From Jacaranda mimosifolia (taxonomy: Eukaryota > Streptophyta > Magnoliopsida > Lamiales > Bignoniaceae), in NCBI GenBank assembly GCA_018894105.1, contig CM032120.1, positions 32,324,710-32,388,709 on the forward strand: a DNA stretch of 64,000 nucleotides, read 5' to 3'. Below are positions 37,942-48,796 of the stretch, one piece after another. The notes under the pieces were generated by a model. That model saw only the letters and a list, made by a program, of their open reading frames with translations. It did no database searches and was not told the origin of the DNA. The translations under genes were made by a program, and so were the position numbers. Each line of letters starts with the position of its first letter. The stretch's first letter is position 1.

Positions 37942-38325
37942 GAGGATGTTTGGGTGAGCTTATAAGCTCCTCAAAGTATCTTATAAGATATTTAAGAACT
38001 TATAAGTTGAGAAAAAGTGTTTGGTAATTTTTTTAAAAAAGAGCTTATAAGATCCTAAAATAAGATTAGGAGCTTACAAGCTCTTTTAAAAAAAGTAAAA
38101 AGACCCTAACTTATTTTTAAGATCTTAACAAACTCATTCATTTTTAACCATTTTAATTACAAAATTATCATTATTAACATCTTATAAGCTCCAAGATCTT
38201 ATTTTATCCAAACACTTTAACAATTTATTTTAAAAATAAGATCTAACATCTTATAAGCTCCCAAAACATCTTATAAGATGTAGAAGCTTGTAAGATGTTT
38301 AAAATAAGTTTAGCCAAACACCCTC
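37942..38325. mobile_element. Tourist/PIF-like MITE (384 bp) with TAA duplication
   Basis: The ends are GAGGATGTTTGGG on the left and CCAAACACCCTC on the right, with TAA outside both (37939-37941 and 38326-38328). The interior is built of repeated CTTATAAG(CTC) motifs and is non-coding. It is inserted between the LTR and RNase H parts of the antisense copia remnant. Confidence 0.75.
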
Positions 38326-38653
38326 TAAGTGTGGCTGAAAGATATCTCATACAACTATCTTGGATATGTGAAGATTGAGCAAAGGCGCAACTAGTGACTT
38401 GGTGAACATATCAACCTATTGGTGTTCAATTTTGATGGGCAGAAGCTTAATGGATCCCCTATGAGTTTGTCCCTGATGAAGTGACAATCAATTTCAATAT
38501 GTTTAGTTCTTTCATGGAAGGTATTACCCTAGCCATGTGAATGGCGGCCTGATTGTCACAATATATTATTACTGGAGACTATGATGGGATGTGAAGATCA
38601 AGCAAGAGTTGTTTAAGCTAAGTTTTGAAGCAATAGCTGCAAGGGCTTTGTAC

Positions 38654-39870
38654 CTAGAGGTATCAAAACGGGCCGGGCGGACCGGCCCAGCCCAGCCCGG
38701 CTTGCAAAAAAAATCTGTCCAACTCGGCTCGTTTAATTTTTTAATATGGGTTGGGCTGGATCGGCTCGCTTGAAAACCCGTCTCGAGCTGAAATTTTACA
38801 ACCCGGGATCGGCTCGGCCCACAGACCGTGAAGGACCATGGGCTAGCCCAGCTCGCGGGCTAAACGAGCCGGCTCGCGAGCTACGCGGGCTAGCCCGCAA
38901 TATTTTTTTAATTTAAATTATAAATTATAATTTTTAAAAATTTAAGAATTTATAATTTTTAAATTACAAATTATTAATTTTAAAAGATTATAAATTTATA
39001 ATTTATAATTAAGAATGTATAATTTAATTTATTACTTTATAAATGTATAAATCAACAATTAAGAAATTTTAATTTTTAAATTATAAATTATAAATTATAA
39101 ATTTATAAAAATTATAAATTATAAAAAAAATTTGAGAAAGGTGAACTGGTGAAGACCATATTGCCTCAATTTGAAGAAGATGATGAAGAATGGCTTGAAA
39201 CTGCATCCACCATCACATCTTAATCCGAGAGCGATTTAAATCACTTGAGTGAACTGATCGGTTTATCGTTGGACATGTTTAGATGTTTAGATATTACAAA
39301 GTTGTTTATTTTTTTTTTATTATTATTATGTACTTTCATTTAGAGGTTTGGTCCACCTCTATGTAATTATTTTTTTAAAATTAATGATGGGTAGAGGGGA
39401 CCATGCCAAACCCCTCACCACCTTATTTGGTGGTGTTTTTGGAAAAATATAATTGATAAAAAAAATTTAATATAAGTATAAATTTCTAAGTTTTTATAAA
39501 AATTTAAGTGTTGTAAAATATTAAAAATCACATAAGTATAAATTATTAAGTCTTTTAAAAAAGCATAAGTATTGAAAAAAACATTAATAATCACATAAAT
39601 ATAAAAACTTCAAAATTTTAAATTCATTTTCAAAAAAAAAAAAAAAAGAAACTCGCGGACCAACCCGCGAGCCGGACCGCCTAACTCGGCTCATATATAA
39701 ACCGGCTCACCTATATAGTGGGTTGATTTTGAGTCAAGCCGGACTTTTTCATTTTCAACCCGTCACGATCTGGATCGTGAACGGCCCGCGAGCCGGCCCG
39801 GCTCGGGACCGCCATTAACCGTCTGTTAAACGAGCTAGGCTGGCTCGGCCCAGCTCATTTGACACCTCTA
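38654..39870. mobile_element. Non-autonomous hAT element, copy 1 (1217 bp)
   Basis: A perfect 8-bp target duplication TTTGTACC (38646-38653 and 39871-39878) and inverted ends TAGAGGTATCAAA / TAGAGGTGTCAAA make this a secure hAT insertion. The subterminal regions are GC-rich with repeated GGGCCGG, GGCTCG and CGAGCC motifs. The centre holds a short degenerate coding-like stretch (GACCATATTGCCTC onward, near 39152) that may be a transposase tail. It carries an extra AT-rich block of about 170-230 bp that copy 2 lacks. Confidence 0.9.
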
Positions 39871-40220
39871 TTTGTACCCAGCTGCTACTAAGGATCGGGA
39901 TACAGTATATTTTTTTGCTTTCTAAGAGATTAATGAGTCACCCAAGAAGATGCAGAAGCCTGTAATGGATCTTCTAGTACCAGTATAGGCTTCTCAATTT
40001 GCATTAGAGACTCTAAGCTGTAGACTGGAAAAAACTGAGAAGAAAAGTCCCTCGTCTGGATGATACTTCAAATACCTAAGCAAGTGGAGTGCTGCCTAAA
40101 GATGATGTTATGTAGGATGTGCCATAAACTGAATTAATTTGTGGATAGAAAAAGTAATATCTAATATGGAAATAACTAAGTACAATAATCGGCCAACAAA
40201 GTGCCCGTACTGAGATGCAT

Positions 40221-41207
40221 TAGGGGTGTCAAAACGGGCCGGGCGGACCGGCCCGGCTCGCAAAAAAAATTGTTCCAACTCGGCTCGTTTAATTTTCTAA
40301 TATGGACTGGGCTGGACCGGCTCGCTTGAAAACCCGCCTCGAGCTGAAATTTTGCAACCCGGGATCGGCTTGGCCCACGGACCGTGAAAGACTGTGGGCT
40401 AGCCCGCAATATTTTTTTAATTTAAATTATAAATTTTAATTTTTAAAAATTTAAGAATTTATAATTTTTAAATTATAAATTATAAAAAAAAAATTGAGAA
40501 AGGTGAAGACCATATTGCCTCAATTTGAAGAAGACGATGAAACATCTACCATCGCATCTCAATCCGAGAGCGATTTAGATCACTTGAGTGAACGACCGGT
40601 TTATCATTGGACATGTTTAGATGTTTAGATATTACAAAGTTGTTTATTTATTTTTTTGTTATTATTATGTACTTTCATTTAGAGGTTTGGTCAAATCCAT
40701 CTCTATGTAATTATTTTTTCTAAATTAATGACGGGTAGAGGGGTTCATGCCAAACCCCTCACCACCTTATTTGGTGGTGTTTTTGGAAAAATATAATTGA
40801 TAAAAAAAATTAATAAAAGTATAAATTTCTAAGTTTTTATAAAAATTTAAATATTGTAAAATATTAAAAATCACATAAGTATAAATTATTAAGTCTTTTA
40901 AAAAAGTATAAGTGTTGAAAAAAACATTAATAATCACATAAATATAAAAACTTCAAAATTTTAAATTCATTTTCAAAAAAAAAAAAAAAAAGAAACTCGT
41001 GAGCCGGACCGCCTAGCTTGGCTCATATATAAACCGGCTCACCTATATAGTGGGTTGGTTTTGAGCCGAGCCGGACTTTTCAATTTCAGCCCGTCACAGT
41101 ACGTATAGTGAATGGCCCCGCGAGCCGGCCCGACTCGGCCCAGGACCGCCATTAACCGTTTGTTAAACGAGCCGGGCTGGCTCGGCCCGGCTCATTTGAC
41201 ACCTCTA
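40221..41207. mobile_element. Non-autonomous hAT element, copy 2 (987 bp)
   Basis: A perfect 8-bp target duplication AGATGCAT (40213-40220 and 41208-41215) and inverted ends TAGGGGTGTCAAAA / TAGAGGTGTCAAA define it. It is a sister of copy 1, collinear apart from a deletion of AT-rich sequence and a few small indels. No transposase remains. Confidence 0.9.
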
Positions 41208-41427
41208 AGATGCATCAGATAAAAGTGTTGAGTCAGTGGCATTGAGGTTGGTTTTGGGACCCACAAGAGTATGAACTAGTTTACAGTTAAAAAATGTAGT
41301 GTCTTCCAAGAGATGGAAAGTATATTGTCTCTGAGAAAGATAAATGCCTAATGTGTGTCTTGCAATCTCAAGTCCAATAAAGTATTTCAGTAATCCCAGG
41401 TCCTTAAGCTTGAAGGCAGACTGGAGC

Positions 41428-41456
<29 letters not shown>

Positions 41457-41458
<2 letters not shown>

Positions 41459-42184
41459 GTGTTCAAATTCAATGCAATTAAAAAAAACTGAAGAATCAAT
41501 TCAGAAAATCAAAAATTGATCAAAATCAAACTTTTTTGGATTGAATTGAATTTTTTTTCTAAAAACTGATCGAATTGGATCAATTTTTGAGATTAAATCT
41601 CAAAAATTGATCCAATTCGATCAGTTTTTAGAAAAAAAATTCAATTCAATCCAAAAAAGTTTGATTTTGATCAATTTTTGATTTTCAAAATTGATCCAAT
41701 TCGATCAGTTTTTAATCTCAAAAATTGATCCAATCCAAACTGAACCGAAATTTATATATTACTAATATAAAAATATATATCTTAATTGTAAAACACACAA
41801 ATAAATTAACATAAACTAAACCTAGGATTTTTTCACTTTCAAAAATCAAATACATAGGAATAATTATTGTGGACTTGTAACTTTATAGTTGAGCTTTCTT
41901 ATATAATTTAACTTAATTCCACAAAATTAATATGATATGATAGCTAAATGAAATTTACAAATCGATTGATTAAATTAGTTTAATTATTAATAGTAACTTG
42001 TCAAATATTTCAATTAGAAATTTAAATTTAAAACCGAATTAACCTATCCAATCCAAACCGATTTAAAATGGATTAGATTGGATTGGATTTATAATAAAAA
42101 TCTAACTAATCCAATATACATTATATAGTTTGGATCGGTTAGCTTTTTGTCTCAAAACCGATTCAAACCAAACCGCGAACACCC
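41457..42184. mobile_element. MITE-like element containing a large palindrome
   Basis: The ends GGGTGTTC (41457) and GAACACCC (42177-42184) are perfect 8-bp inverted repeats, in the style of hAT-type MITEs. The flanks are AT microsatellites, so a target duplication cannot be read. The interior is dominated by TTGATCCAATTCGATCAG-type repeats and a 183-bp palindrome. Confidence 0.5.
41504..41686. repeat. Perfect inverted repeat, 91-bp arms, 1-bp loop
   Basis: Arms 41504-41594 and 41596-41686 are exact reverse complements by eye, meeting at a single A at 41595 (GAGATT-A-AATCTC). A third, shorter copy of the arm motif (AATTGATCCAATTCGATCAG) follows at about 41690. Confidence 0.9.
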
Positions 42185-43498
42185 ATAGATATATATATAT
42201 GTATGTATTTAAAATATATTTGTGTTTAAAATGCATTGGGGTACATATATTTACATTTATATACTATATATATGTACTTAAAATAAGGGGTGGAGGTATA
42301 TTTATTTTTTTATATATAAATTTGTTCTTATTTTTATTTTTTTGCATTTTTATTTTCATTTTTTCAAGTTTTATGCGTTTTTATTTGTTGTTGTTGTTGT
42401 TATTGTCGTTATTTTTTTTTTTTATCTTGTTTTTTAGGTTTTTATATGTAAGTTTTTTTTATTTTTATTTTTGCTTTTTAAGTTTTATTTTTTTGTTGAA
42501 GTGGCAAATCAAATTGCCACATCTCAAGTCACACAGGAAAGCAAGAATATATTTGTCTTCAAATTGCCAAATTTTTAAATGTTGTGTACCAATTTTGCGG
42601 TCCGAAAAGTTAAAGCCGATTTTTGCCACTAGGATATAACTATAAAACCAATTTTACAATTTTGCCATAAATATACAAACTATTATCTATTAAGTTTTTC
42701 ATGTAAATTATAAGTGTGATTTTTCAAGTATGATGATAAGTGCGAATAGTAGAATATCATTGTTTACGAAATTTTATTTAATGACTTTTGAAGAACAATT
42801 TGATTTTTAATTTTTTTGAGCTTAATTGGAGTAGTACCTCCGCGTGAGGCAGATGCCTCTTGTGGAGCTACAAATACAATATGATAGTTGGACTATAATA
42901 AATAAGTTAGTTACATTAAAATAAAATTTAAAAAATTAAACTAACAACTATTGAGAACTTTTTAATTTAATTAAAAACTCAAAATTTAATAATTGAAAAT
43001 TTAGTCAAAATTACATAATTATGGACAAATACCATTGTACTATTAGATTTGTCAACAAAGTCTAAATACAATCTTTTAACATTTTATTTGGAAAAGGAGC
43101 TTATATTATGTTATCATATGATAAGTAATATAGCATGTGCTTCGTAACACATAATATATATGAAAGTAAAATTATTTTTATTCGATAACTTAAAAATTCA
43201 GAGAGTGTTCTACAAGTACCATAATATGAACTCCTATTACAAAATTTCTTACTATAAATTTAACTCATATCCTAATCAGCATAATATTATGGTATTCCTA
43301 TTTTCTGTTTATATTTTAAAGTTTAGTGGGATGCATCGTAACTATACTATTTAATAAATTATGTTGCAGATAAATATTTTATAACTTGTTTATGTATAAA
43401 TTAATTACTAGTTTCCTCCGAACTCAAATTCAAAATCCACATGGGGCACAAGTGGTTTTTTTATACATCTTTGCTTCATTATGAGGGTACATTACGTT
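42185..43498. other. AT-rich spacer
   Basis: It is T-rich over 42290-42500, which creates a 169-codon plus-strand ORF made almost only of Phe, Leu, Tyr and Ile. This is compositional and not a gene. Nothing else was recognised. Confidence 0.5.
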
Positions 43499-43740
43499 GG
43501 GTTTTCTAGGGTCCCGTACCCATGATTCTAACTTGTCATCACGTACTCATTTTTAACCATTCATATCAACTTGATTTAATCACCACCTTCGAACCATCAT
43601 AAAATGAAGAACCATGGTTCTTTAATGGTTCTTCCATGGAACCATCTTCTTTTAAAATTAAATTATAAAAAATAAAATAAAAATCATTATCCTTCCAATA
43701 CTCAATGACTAAATTAACCTTATTAATTTTAATAAATTAA

Positions 43741-43995
43741 AAACCCTATTTTCCTAATATTAAATCCTAATTCAATCAAAAGAAAATCAAAGAAAATTAA
43801 ATAAACCCTAAGAGGCGAATTCAATCAGAAAAAAATAAGGAAAAATTCATTATAAAAAGGCATCGATTTTCTTCTCCTAATATTAGACCCTAATTCAATA
43901 AAAAAAAATCAAAGAAAATAAACCCTAAGAGACAAATTCAATCAAAAGAAAATCAGGAAAAATTCATTGTAAAAGGGCACCGATTTTCTTCTGAT
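43741..43995. repeat. Two-copy tandem repeat, 123-bp period, inside MULE-like element 3
   Basis: CCTAATATTAAATCC at 43753 recurs as CCTAATATTAGACCC at 43876. Each is followed by AATCAAAGAAAAT, AACCCTAAGAG and ATCGATTTTCTTCT-like blocks. Confidence 0.75.
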
Positions 43996-44442
43996 TGCAT
44001 TCGTTGTAAATGAACAGGGAATTAATATTATTATTAATATAATCTTTATTATTATTAAAATATTACTAATCATATAATTAATATTAATTATAAAAGTAAC
44101 ACCAATATTAATATATATACATATATTTATATAAATATATATTATATACATATATACATACACAGATATACATATATATACATCCCAGCACCCACCCACC
44201 CCCACCCTATCTACAGCCGCTGGCCACTGGCCCCCAAACCCCCACCTCAGATTGCCGCACCCAGCTGGCCATTAGCCATGGCAGCCGTGAGCCAGGCCAA
44301 CTCGCCATGGCCACGCGGCCGCTTGGAAGTTTGGCAGCCATGGTGGCCGCCATGAACTTCCAAGCATTGGCCGCCACCGCAAGCTTCCAGGCACCGCACC
44401 TGGAAGCTCACCCTCCATGGCCAACCGGGCTAGCCTTGGGTT

Positions 44443-44471
44443 GGGGTGGGGTGGGGTGGGGTGGGTAGGGG
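44443..44471. repeat. (GGGGT)n tract
   Basis: GGGGT is repeated about five times and closes the GC-rich core of MULE-like element 3. Runs of four G could form a G-quadruplex. Confidence 0.85.
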
Positions 44472-45146
44472 CTGGATTCATTATTTTTTTTAATATAAAT
44501 TTTAATTTATTTATTTCTTTATTTATATATAAAAATTTAATTAAATTATTTTGATTGTGTAAGATAAAATCATGTGGTTACATGGTAGAATATTTTTTTT
44601 ATTGTTAACTTAGAAAATAATTATAAATTATATATATTTATACAAATATATGTGTACATTTATGTGTATATATAAATATATTTATTAAAATTAATAAGGT
44701 TAATTTAGTCATTGAGTATTGGAAGGGTAATGATTTTTATTTTATTTTTTAAAATTTAATTTTAAAAAAGATGATTCCATGAAAGAATCATTGAAGAACT
44801 ATGGTTCTTCATTTTATGATGGTTCGAAGGTGAGAATTAAATCAAACTAATATGAACGGTTAAAAAATGGGTATGTGATGACAAGTTAGGACCATGGGTA
44901 CGAGACCCTAAAAAACCCAAAGTTACGTTTCCTTACTCAGCTGCTTTTGAGATGTCTTACAATAAACAAAAGGAAGTCTGCTCTAATGAAGTCTTGCTTG
45001 CAGGCGCTTTTGTTCTTGCACAAAGTACTTGAACTCTAATACATATGGCATTTCGATCATCATTAAGCTATATATATATATATATATATATGAATTTAAT
45101 TACTATGTAATACCAAAAACACAGTAAATTGAAACTATATACATAT

Positions 45147-45932
45147 TGATGAGGGTTCGAATCGTGACACAGGTACTCCGATTTCGATCTGTATTGGGCT
45201 TAACCCAAAGGTGGATATCTTCTGTTAATGATGTTTGAGAATCCTGCAATTAAGGCAAACGTTAGGCTAGCCGAGCAGCCCTCGGCTTAGGCCATCTGAC
45301 GCTCAAGTCAGTATCAGATTCGTCTCTTAATCCTGAGCAACGGAGTAAGGTAGTTTCAGAGTGTATCAGTGCATACCTCGTGAGGCAAGATAGAGGAGTT
45401 CTTCTATTCTTCCCCTTGTCGGAAATGACAGGTGAGCCATTAGCTTACCTTTGGGGTCTTCAGCCTCCTCCAAGGGGCAATTAGTCTATTCCCCCATTTG
45501 AATTTTGCCAGCTAGATGTCCTTTCATGCTACAGGACGGGACGGTATACGGTGTGGCGTCTGCCGTGTCAGACAGTGAGGGGATGGCATGCGCCATTAAT
45601 GTGGTGGCGTGGTGCCAGTCAACGCATTTAATGCGGTGGCAGAGTACTGTGCAGGATTCAACCTCCTTATCCGAGGGCTCTGAGGGGCCCGCCTGGGCCT
45701 GGGGGAGACTGGTCGAAGAGAGTCGACGTGTCCCATGGGCCCTGGGCCGTGGTCTGAACGTTGGGCCTCTGGGCCATCGCCTGGTCGAACATAGTCGACG
45801 TGTCCCGTAGGCCCTGGGCCGTTGTCTGAACGTTGGGTCTTTTGGGCCATCGCCTGGTCGAACATAGTCGACGTGTCCTGTGGGCCCTGGGCTGTTGTCT
45901 GAACGTTGGGCCTTTTGGGCCACCCTATATCA
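45147..45932 (-). repeat. Gypsy 3' LTR (786 bp)
   Basis: The plus-strand reading begins TGATGAGGGTTCG and ends CCCTATATCA. It is 72 bp longer than the partner LTR because it holds three instead of two copies of an internal 72-73-bp repeat. Confidence 0.95.
45711..45924. repeat. 72-73-bp tandem repeat in the LTR, three copies
   Basis: Units begin GGTCGAA at 45711, 45783 and 45856, each with GTCGACGTGTCC, GGCCCTGGGC and TCTGAACGTTGGG. The partner LTR has two units, from 55705 and 55778. Confidence 0.9.
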
Positions 45933-45936
45933 TGAG

Positions 45937-45947
45937 TCCCCCCACTT
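45937..45947 (-). other. Gypsy polypurine tract
   Basis: The minus strand reads AAGTGGGGGGA, four bases inside the 3' LTR boundary. This is the expected place for the plus-strand primer of reverse transcription. Confidence 0.8.
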
Positions 45948-46185
45948 CGCAAGGCTGATCGAGGGAATCGACGAGTGGCATTGGGAAGTAGCGAATATTA
46001 ATATGTCTCGACCAGGGATTTTGAAAATCAACTAGGGTTTTAAGTGTTTACCGAGAGGTTACATCGTGGCGCACATGCGGCGGTCACATCGTGGCACGCG
46101 TAGGGCGGTTACATCGTGGCGCGCGTGGGGCGGCGTTATAGTTTCCCCCATTAATGCGGACACTTGGGTAACCGCGCCTCTTTCT

Positions 46186-46195
46186 TTATAAATAC
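46186..46195 (+). promoter_or_regulatory. TATA box of the antisense extra ORF
   Basis: TTTATAAATA lies about 160 bp upstream of ATG 46355, oriented for plus-strand transcription and opposite to gag-pol. A start about 30 bp downstream would give a ~140-nt leader. The in-frame ATG at 46199 would then lie upstream of the transcript start. Confidence 0.55.
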
Positions 46196-46354
46196 TGAAT
46201 GGCATTCAGTCCGTTTTCACTTTTACCGCTTCAGATATTCCTTGCTGCGAGAATCACTAGCCTTTGCGCTTTCTTCAGAGATTTTCTAGGTTTAGCTTTC
46301 CAATCTAGTAAGTACTCTTCCCCATCTATTTCTTTCCACCTTTCTTTGAAGAAA

Positions 46355-48796
46355 ATGTTTGGGCTATTCAGTTCTGGTAGTGCTCCGGGTGGGGATAGTG
46401 AAGCCACCGTGTCTGAGGGCCGTAGGGAGTTTTCTGACTCAAGCAGCTCGAGCTCCGGCGGCTCAAGCAGCGCACATGGGGAAGAAGCTGGGCCCAGCCG
46501 GGTACCCTCTTCTCGCGGGGGATTATTTACCCCAAACCACTATAGCGAGATAATCTCTACAGTCACCCCCTTGGAACTGGCCCGCGTTCAAGAGCTTTAC
46601 CATATTCCTCGCGAGTTCCAGTTGCTAGCCCCTGGGCCTCCTGGTCGAATGCACCGTGCCCCTGCCGGTTGCATAACTATTTTCGAGGATGCACTTAGGT
46701 GTGGTCTTAGGTTTCCCTTGAGCGAGAGCATGATAGGTTTGCTTAAGGGTCTTCGAGTGTGCATCACGCAACTGCTGCCCAACTGCTTCTCGACGTTGTG
46801 TAGCTTTATAGTTCTAATGTGCCTCTACAACCAACCCCCGACCTTTGAAAATTTTTCAAACATGTTTTATCTTTGCGTGTCGCATAAATCCGGCAGCACT
46901 GAGGAAACGGGCTTTTATTATCTGAGCGCTCGGCCTCGTCGGAGGTTTCTCGTGGCGCCTTCCTCGTCCTATGGTCAGGCGTGGAAGAAACGCTACTTCT
47001 TTGTGCGGGTAAAGGGCGGGTTCGATATTCCTCGAGAGTGGGCGAGGGGTCCGGTCGAGATACTAGGGAATCATGCTCCAACCTGGTCGAGCACATTCGT
47101 GAGGGACCTGGTCGAGTTTGGTCCCATCGAAGCCACTGTTTCCCTCGAGGAGAGGCAATTGGTGTTGGCTGGGTTGTCGCCAGCCCCATTAAATTTTCCT
47201 GCTGATTATGAGATAGGTAGACTAACTGGGTACGTCATACCCTGTTGTTTGCTTACGCACATTTCTATAATTGACATTTTCTGTTGCTTGTTCTTTGCAG
47301 ACTGCGACGAAATCATGAACAGGTCTAGGGCTAATGCGCTAGCTCGCGCTGAAAGGAATCAGCAGCGTCGACAAGGCGGCGCAATTCGAGAAGAGTCATC
47401 GGGGGCCGACGAGCAACGTCGATTAAATGTTGCCCAGCGCCCTCCAGAACACCTTCGCCTGCTCGACAGGAAGAGGTCGAGAGAACCGCGGGTCGGGGAA
47501 AGAGACCCATGGGCGAGCCGGCTGCTCCCCCCCCGAAGAAGGCAGCTGCCGGGAGGGGGAAAGAGAAGTCGAAGGGCACGGGGCCGAATGTGCCGACGGG
47601 AAAAGACCTCTTCGTGGACTGAAGCCCCGAGGCCCTCTTTAATTTGCGGAAGTTCCCGTCTCATCGATTTGGGTCGGATCCAGGTGTAGCTGTGGGCGAC
47701 TCATCGAGCATGGTAGCATCAGGGCCGGCTGGGTTGGACCCCTTAAAAGTGTTGATGGCTGGGCAATTCCTGGTTGACCAGAATAAATTCCTGGGCTTAA
47801 CCCAGCCTGGGCTGCTGTGTAAGTTTGCCTATCATGCGAACATGGTAAGATCTAGAAACCTGGATGTCTACCCGTTTAATTCTTCTTTTATTTCGTTTAG
47901 ATGCCCTCTGATATAGTTTCGTGTTTCAGGTCGAGCAGCTGGGCTATTACATGTTTTGCCGCTCCGAGGTGGCGCTGGCCTACCAGGAGCTATTGGAGGG
48001 GGGTGAGGACGCTGAGACCTTGAAGGCTCAACTCGAGTCCTCCCAGATGCGGGTCGAGGAGCTTGAGAGAGCAAACGCCCAGTATGCCAAAGATATGGAG
48101 GCAAAAGACCGTCAGGTTGTGCTGGCGGTAATGGAGCAGACCCAGATGGAGGCGAAGTTGAAAAAACTGGAGCTGGATATTCAAGTCGCTTACGAGTCTG
48201 GTCGTGCGGCTGGCAGAAGTGAGCGCTTGGTCGAATCCAGGGAGGAGTTTGCTCGGGTGATGCCCGAGGTGCGGAAGGAGGCCGTCGAGCAATTTATGGT
48301 GAGCCCCGCCTTCCAAGATGCAAGTGTTGTGCTTGCTTTGGATGATGCACGGAATGCGTTTAAAAAGGCCATCGCCCAATTGCAGCACCTGGGTTACAGC
48401 ATCAGCGATGAGAATCGCGCGAAGATGGACCTTCGCTTCGATGAGCAACTGCGCCCGTTGGTCGAGGAAGACGTTGACAAGGCAGATATTGGTGAGGTCG
48501 AAGCTGCCGATATTGTCGACATGAGCCTCGAAGAGAGGCAGAAGGTAGAACTCGAGAAGAAGCTAAATGCGGTGGGCCGAGAGTTCGAGTTTGCCGGCGA
48601 CCTTGCCTATGAAGTTTCTGAGAATAGGGCAAATGCCGCCTCATTTTTCCCGGCTACTCCACGGCTATTTATGCCTTCCGCTGCCAGTCCCTCCTACCCG
48701 GTTACCACGGTCGTTCCCGTTGCAGTGGCACCGCCAGAACCTCCATCTGCTTCGGCTCCAGCGCTTGCTGCCGAAGGGTCTAGCAGTTCTAGCTAG
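46355..48796 (+). pseudogene. Antisense extra ORF of the Tat element (Transposase_28-like plus coiled coil)
   Basis: Its exons appear to be 46355-47216, 47301-47844 and 47930-48796, joined across GT-AG introns of 84 and 85 bp (donors GGTAGAC and GGTAAGA; acceptors CTTTGCAG and GTTTCAG). Exon 1 encodes a Ser-rich N-terminus, then a globular region (YHIPREFQLLAPGPPG, LRCGLRFPLSESMIGLLKGL, GFYYLSARPRRRFL, KKRYFFVRVKGG) resembling the plant putative gypsy-type transposon family Transposase_28 (PF04195). Exon 2 is basic and Pro/Ala-rich. Exon 3 is acidic coiled coil (LKAQLESSQMRVEELERANA onward) with a Ser tail. Two defects exist: a frame change at about 47400-47450 and an in-frame TGA at 47620-47622. 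Its function is unknown. Extra ORFs, some antisense, are reported for Tat-lineage elements. Confidence 0.75.

Larger units (their letters stand above)
37600..41437 (-). pseudogene. Antisense Ty1/copia pol 3' end and LTR remnant
   Basis: On the minus strand, 41437-41208 encodes RT-end wording (FKLKDLGLLKYFIGLEIAR), 40212-39879 encodes RNase H wording (HLLRYLKYHPDEGLFFS, RRSITGFCIFLGDSLIS), and 38645-38340 encodes the RNase H end (YCDNQAAIHMA, FHERTKHIEIDCHFIRDK). Beyond the MITE, 37940-37600 looks like the 3' LTR (GTTAGTTAGAAGATTAG, TACATATATA, AATAAAAGATC). The two hAT insertions (38654-39870, 40221-41207) fall exactly between these coding pieces. The upstream part of the element is missing, and stops and frame changes are present. 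Confidence 0.75.
43499..44918. mobile_element. MULE-like element 3 (~1.4 kb)
   Basis: Terminal inverted repeats of more than 150 bp are clear: left GGGTTTTCTAGGGTC, then CTAACTTGTCATCACGTAC and CACCTTCGAACCATCATAA; right, read inward, GGGTTTTTTAGGGTC, CTAACTTGTCATCACATAC and the same CACCTTCGAACC block. Flanks share TTACGTT (43492-43498 and 44923-44929), with four extra bases on the right. AT-rich arms surround a GC-rich core (44186-44472) opened by CACCCACCCACCCCCACCC and closed by the (GGGGT)n tract. No transposase is present. Confidence 0.75.

Noticed and set aside
42130..42639. 169-codon plus-strand ORF with a hydrophobic, membrane-like translation
   Set aside because: The hydrophobicity comes from a T-rich stretch (Phe/Leu/Ile/Tyr runs). 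It begins inside a MITE end and has no domain.
44272..44481. Pro-rich minus-strand ORF in the GC core of MULE-like element 3
   Set aside because: Created by CCCACCC and (GGGGT)n tracts; no similarity or start context.
45486..45952. Repetitive ORFs on both strands in the gypsy LTR
   Set aside because: They are translations of the 72-73-bp LTR repeat.
46308..46351. GTAAGT and an AG just before the extra-ORF ATG, considered as a leader intron
   Set aside because: It would be only 44 bp, shorter than plant introns are normally spliced.
47990..48448. 152-codon minus-strand ORF opposite exon 3 of the extra ORF
   Set aside because: It mirrors a coiled-coil coding exon in GC-rich DNA and shows no domain of its own.
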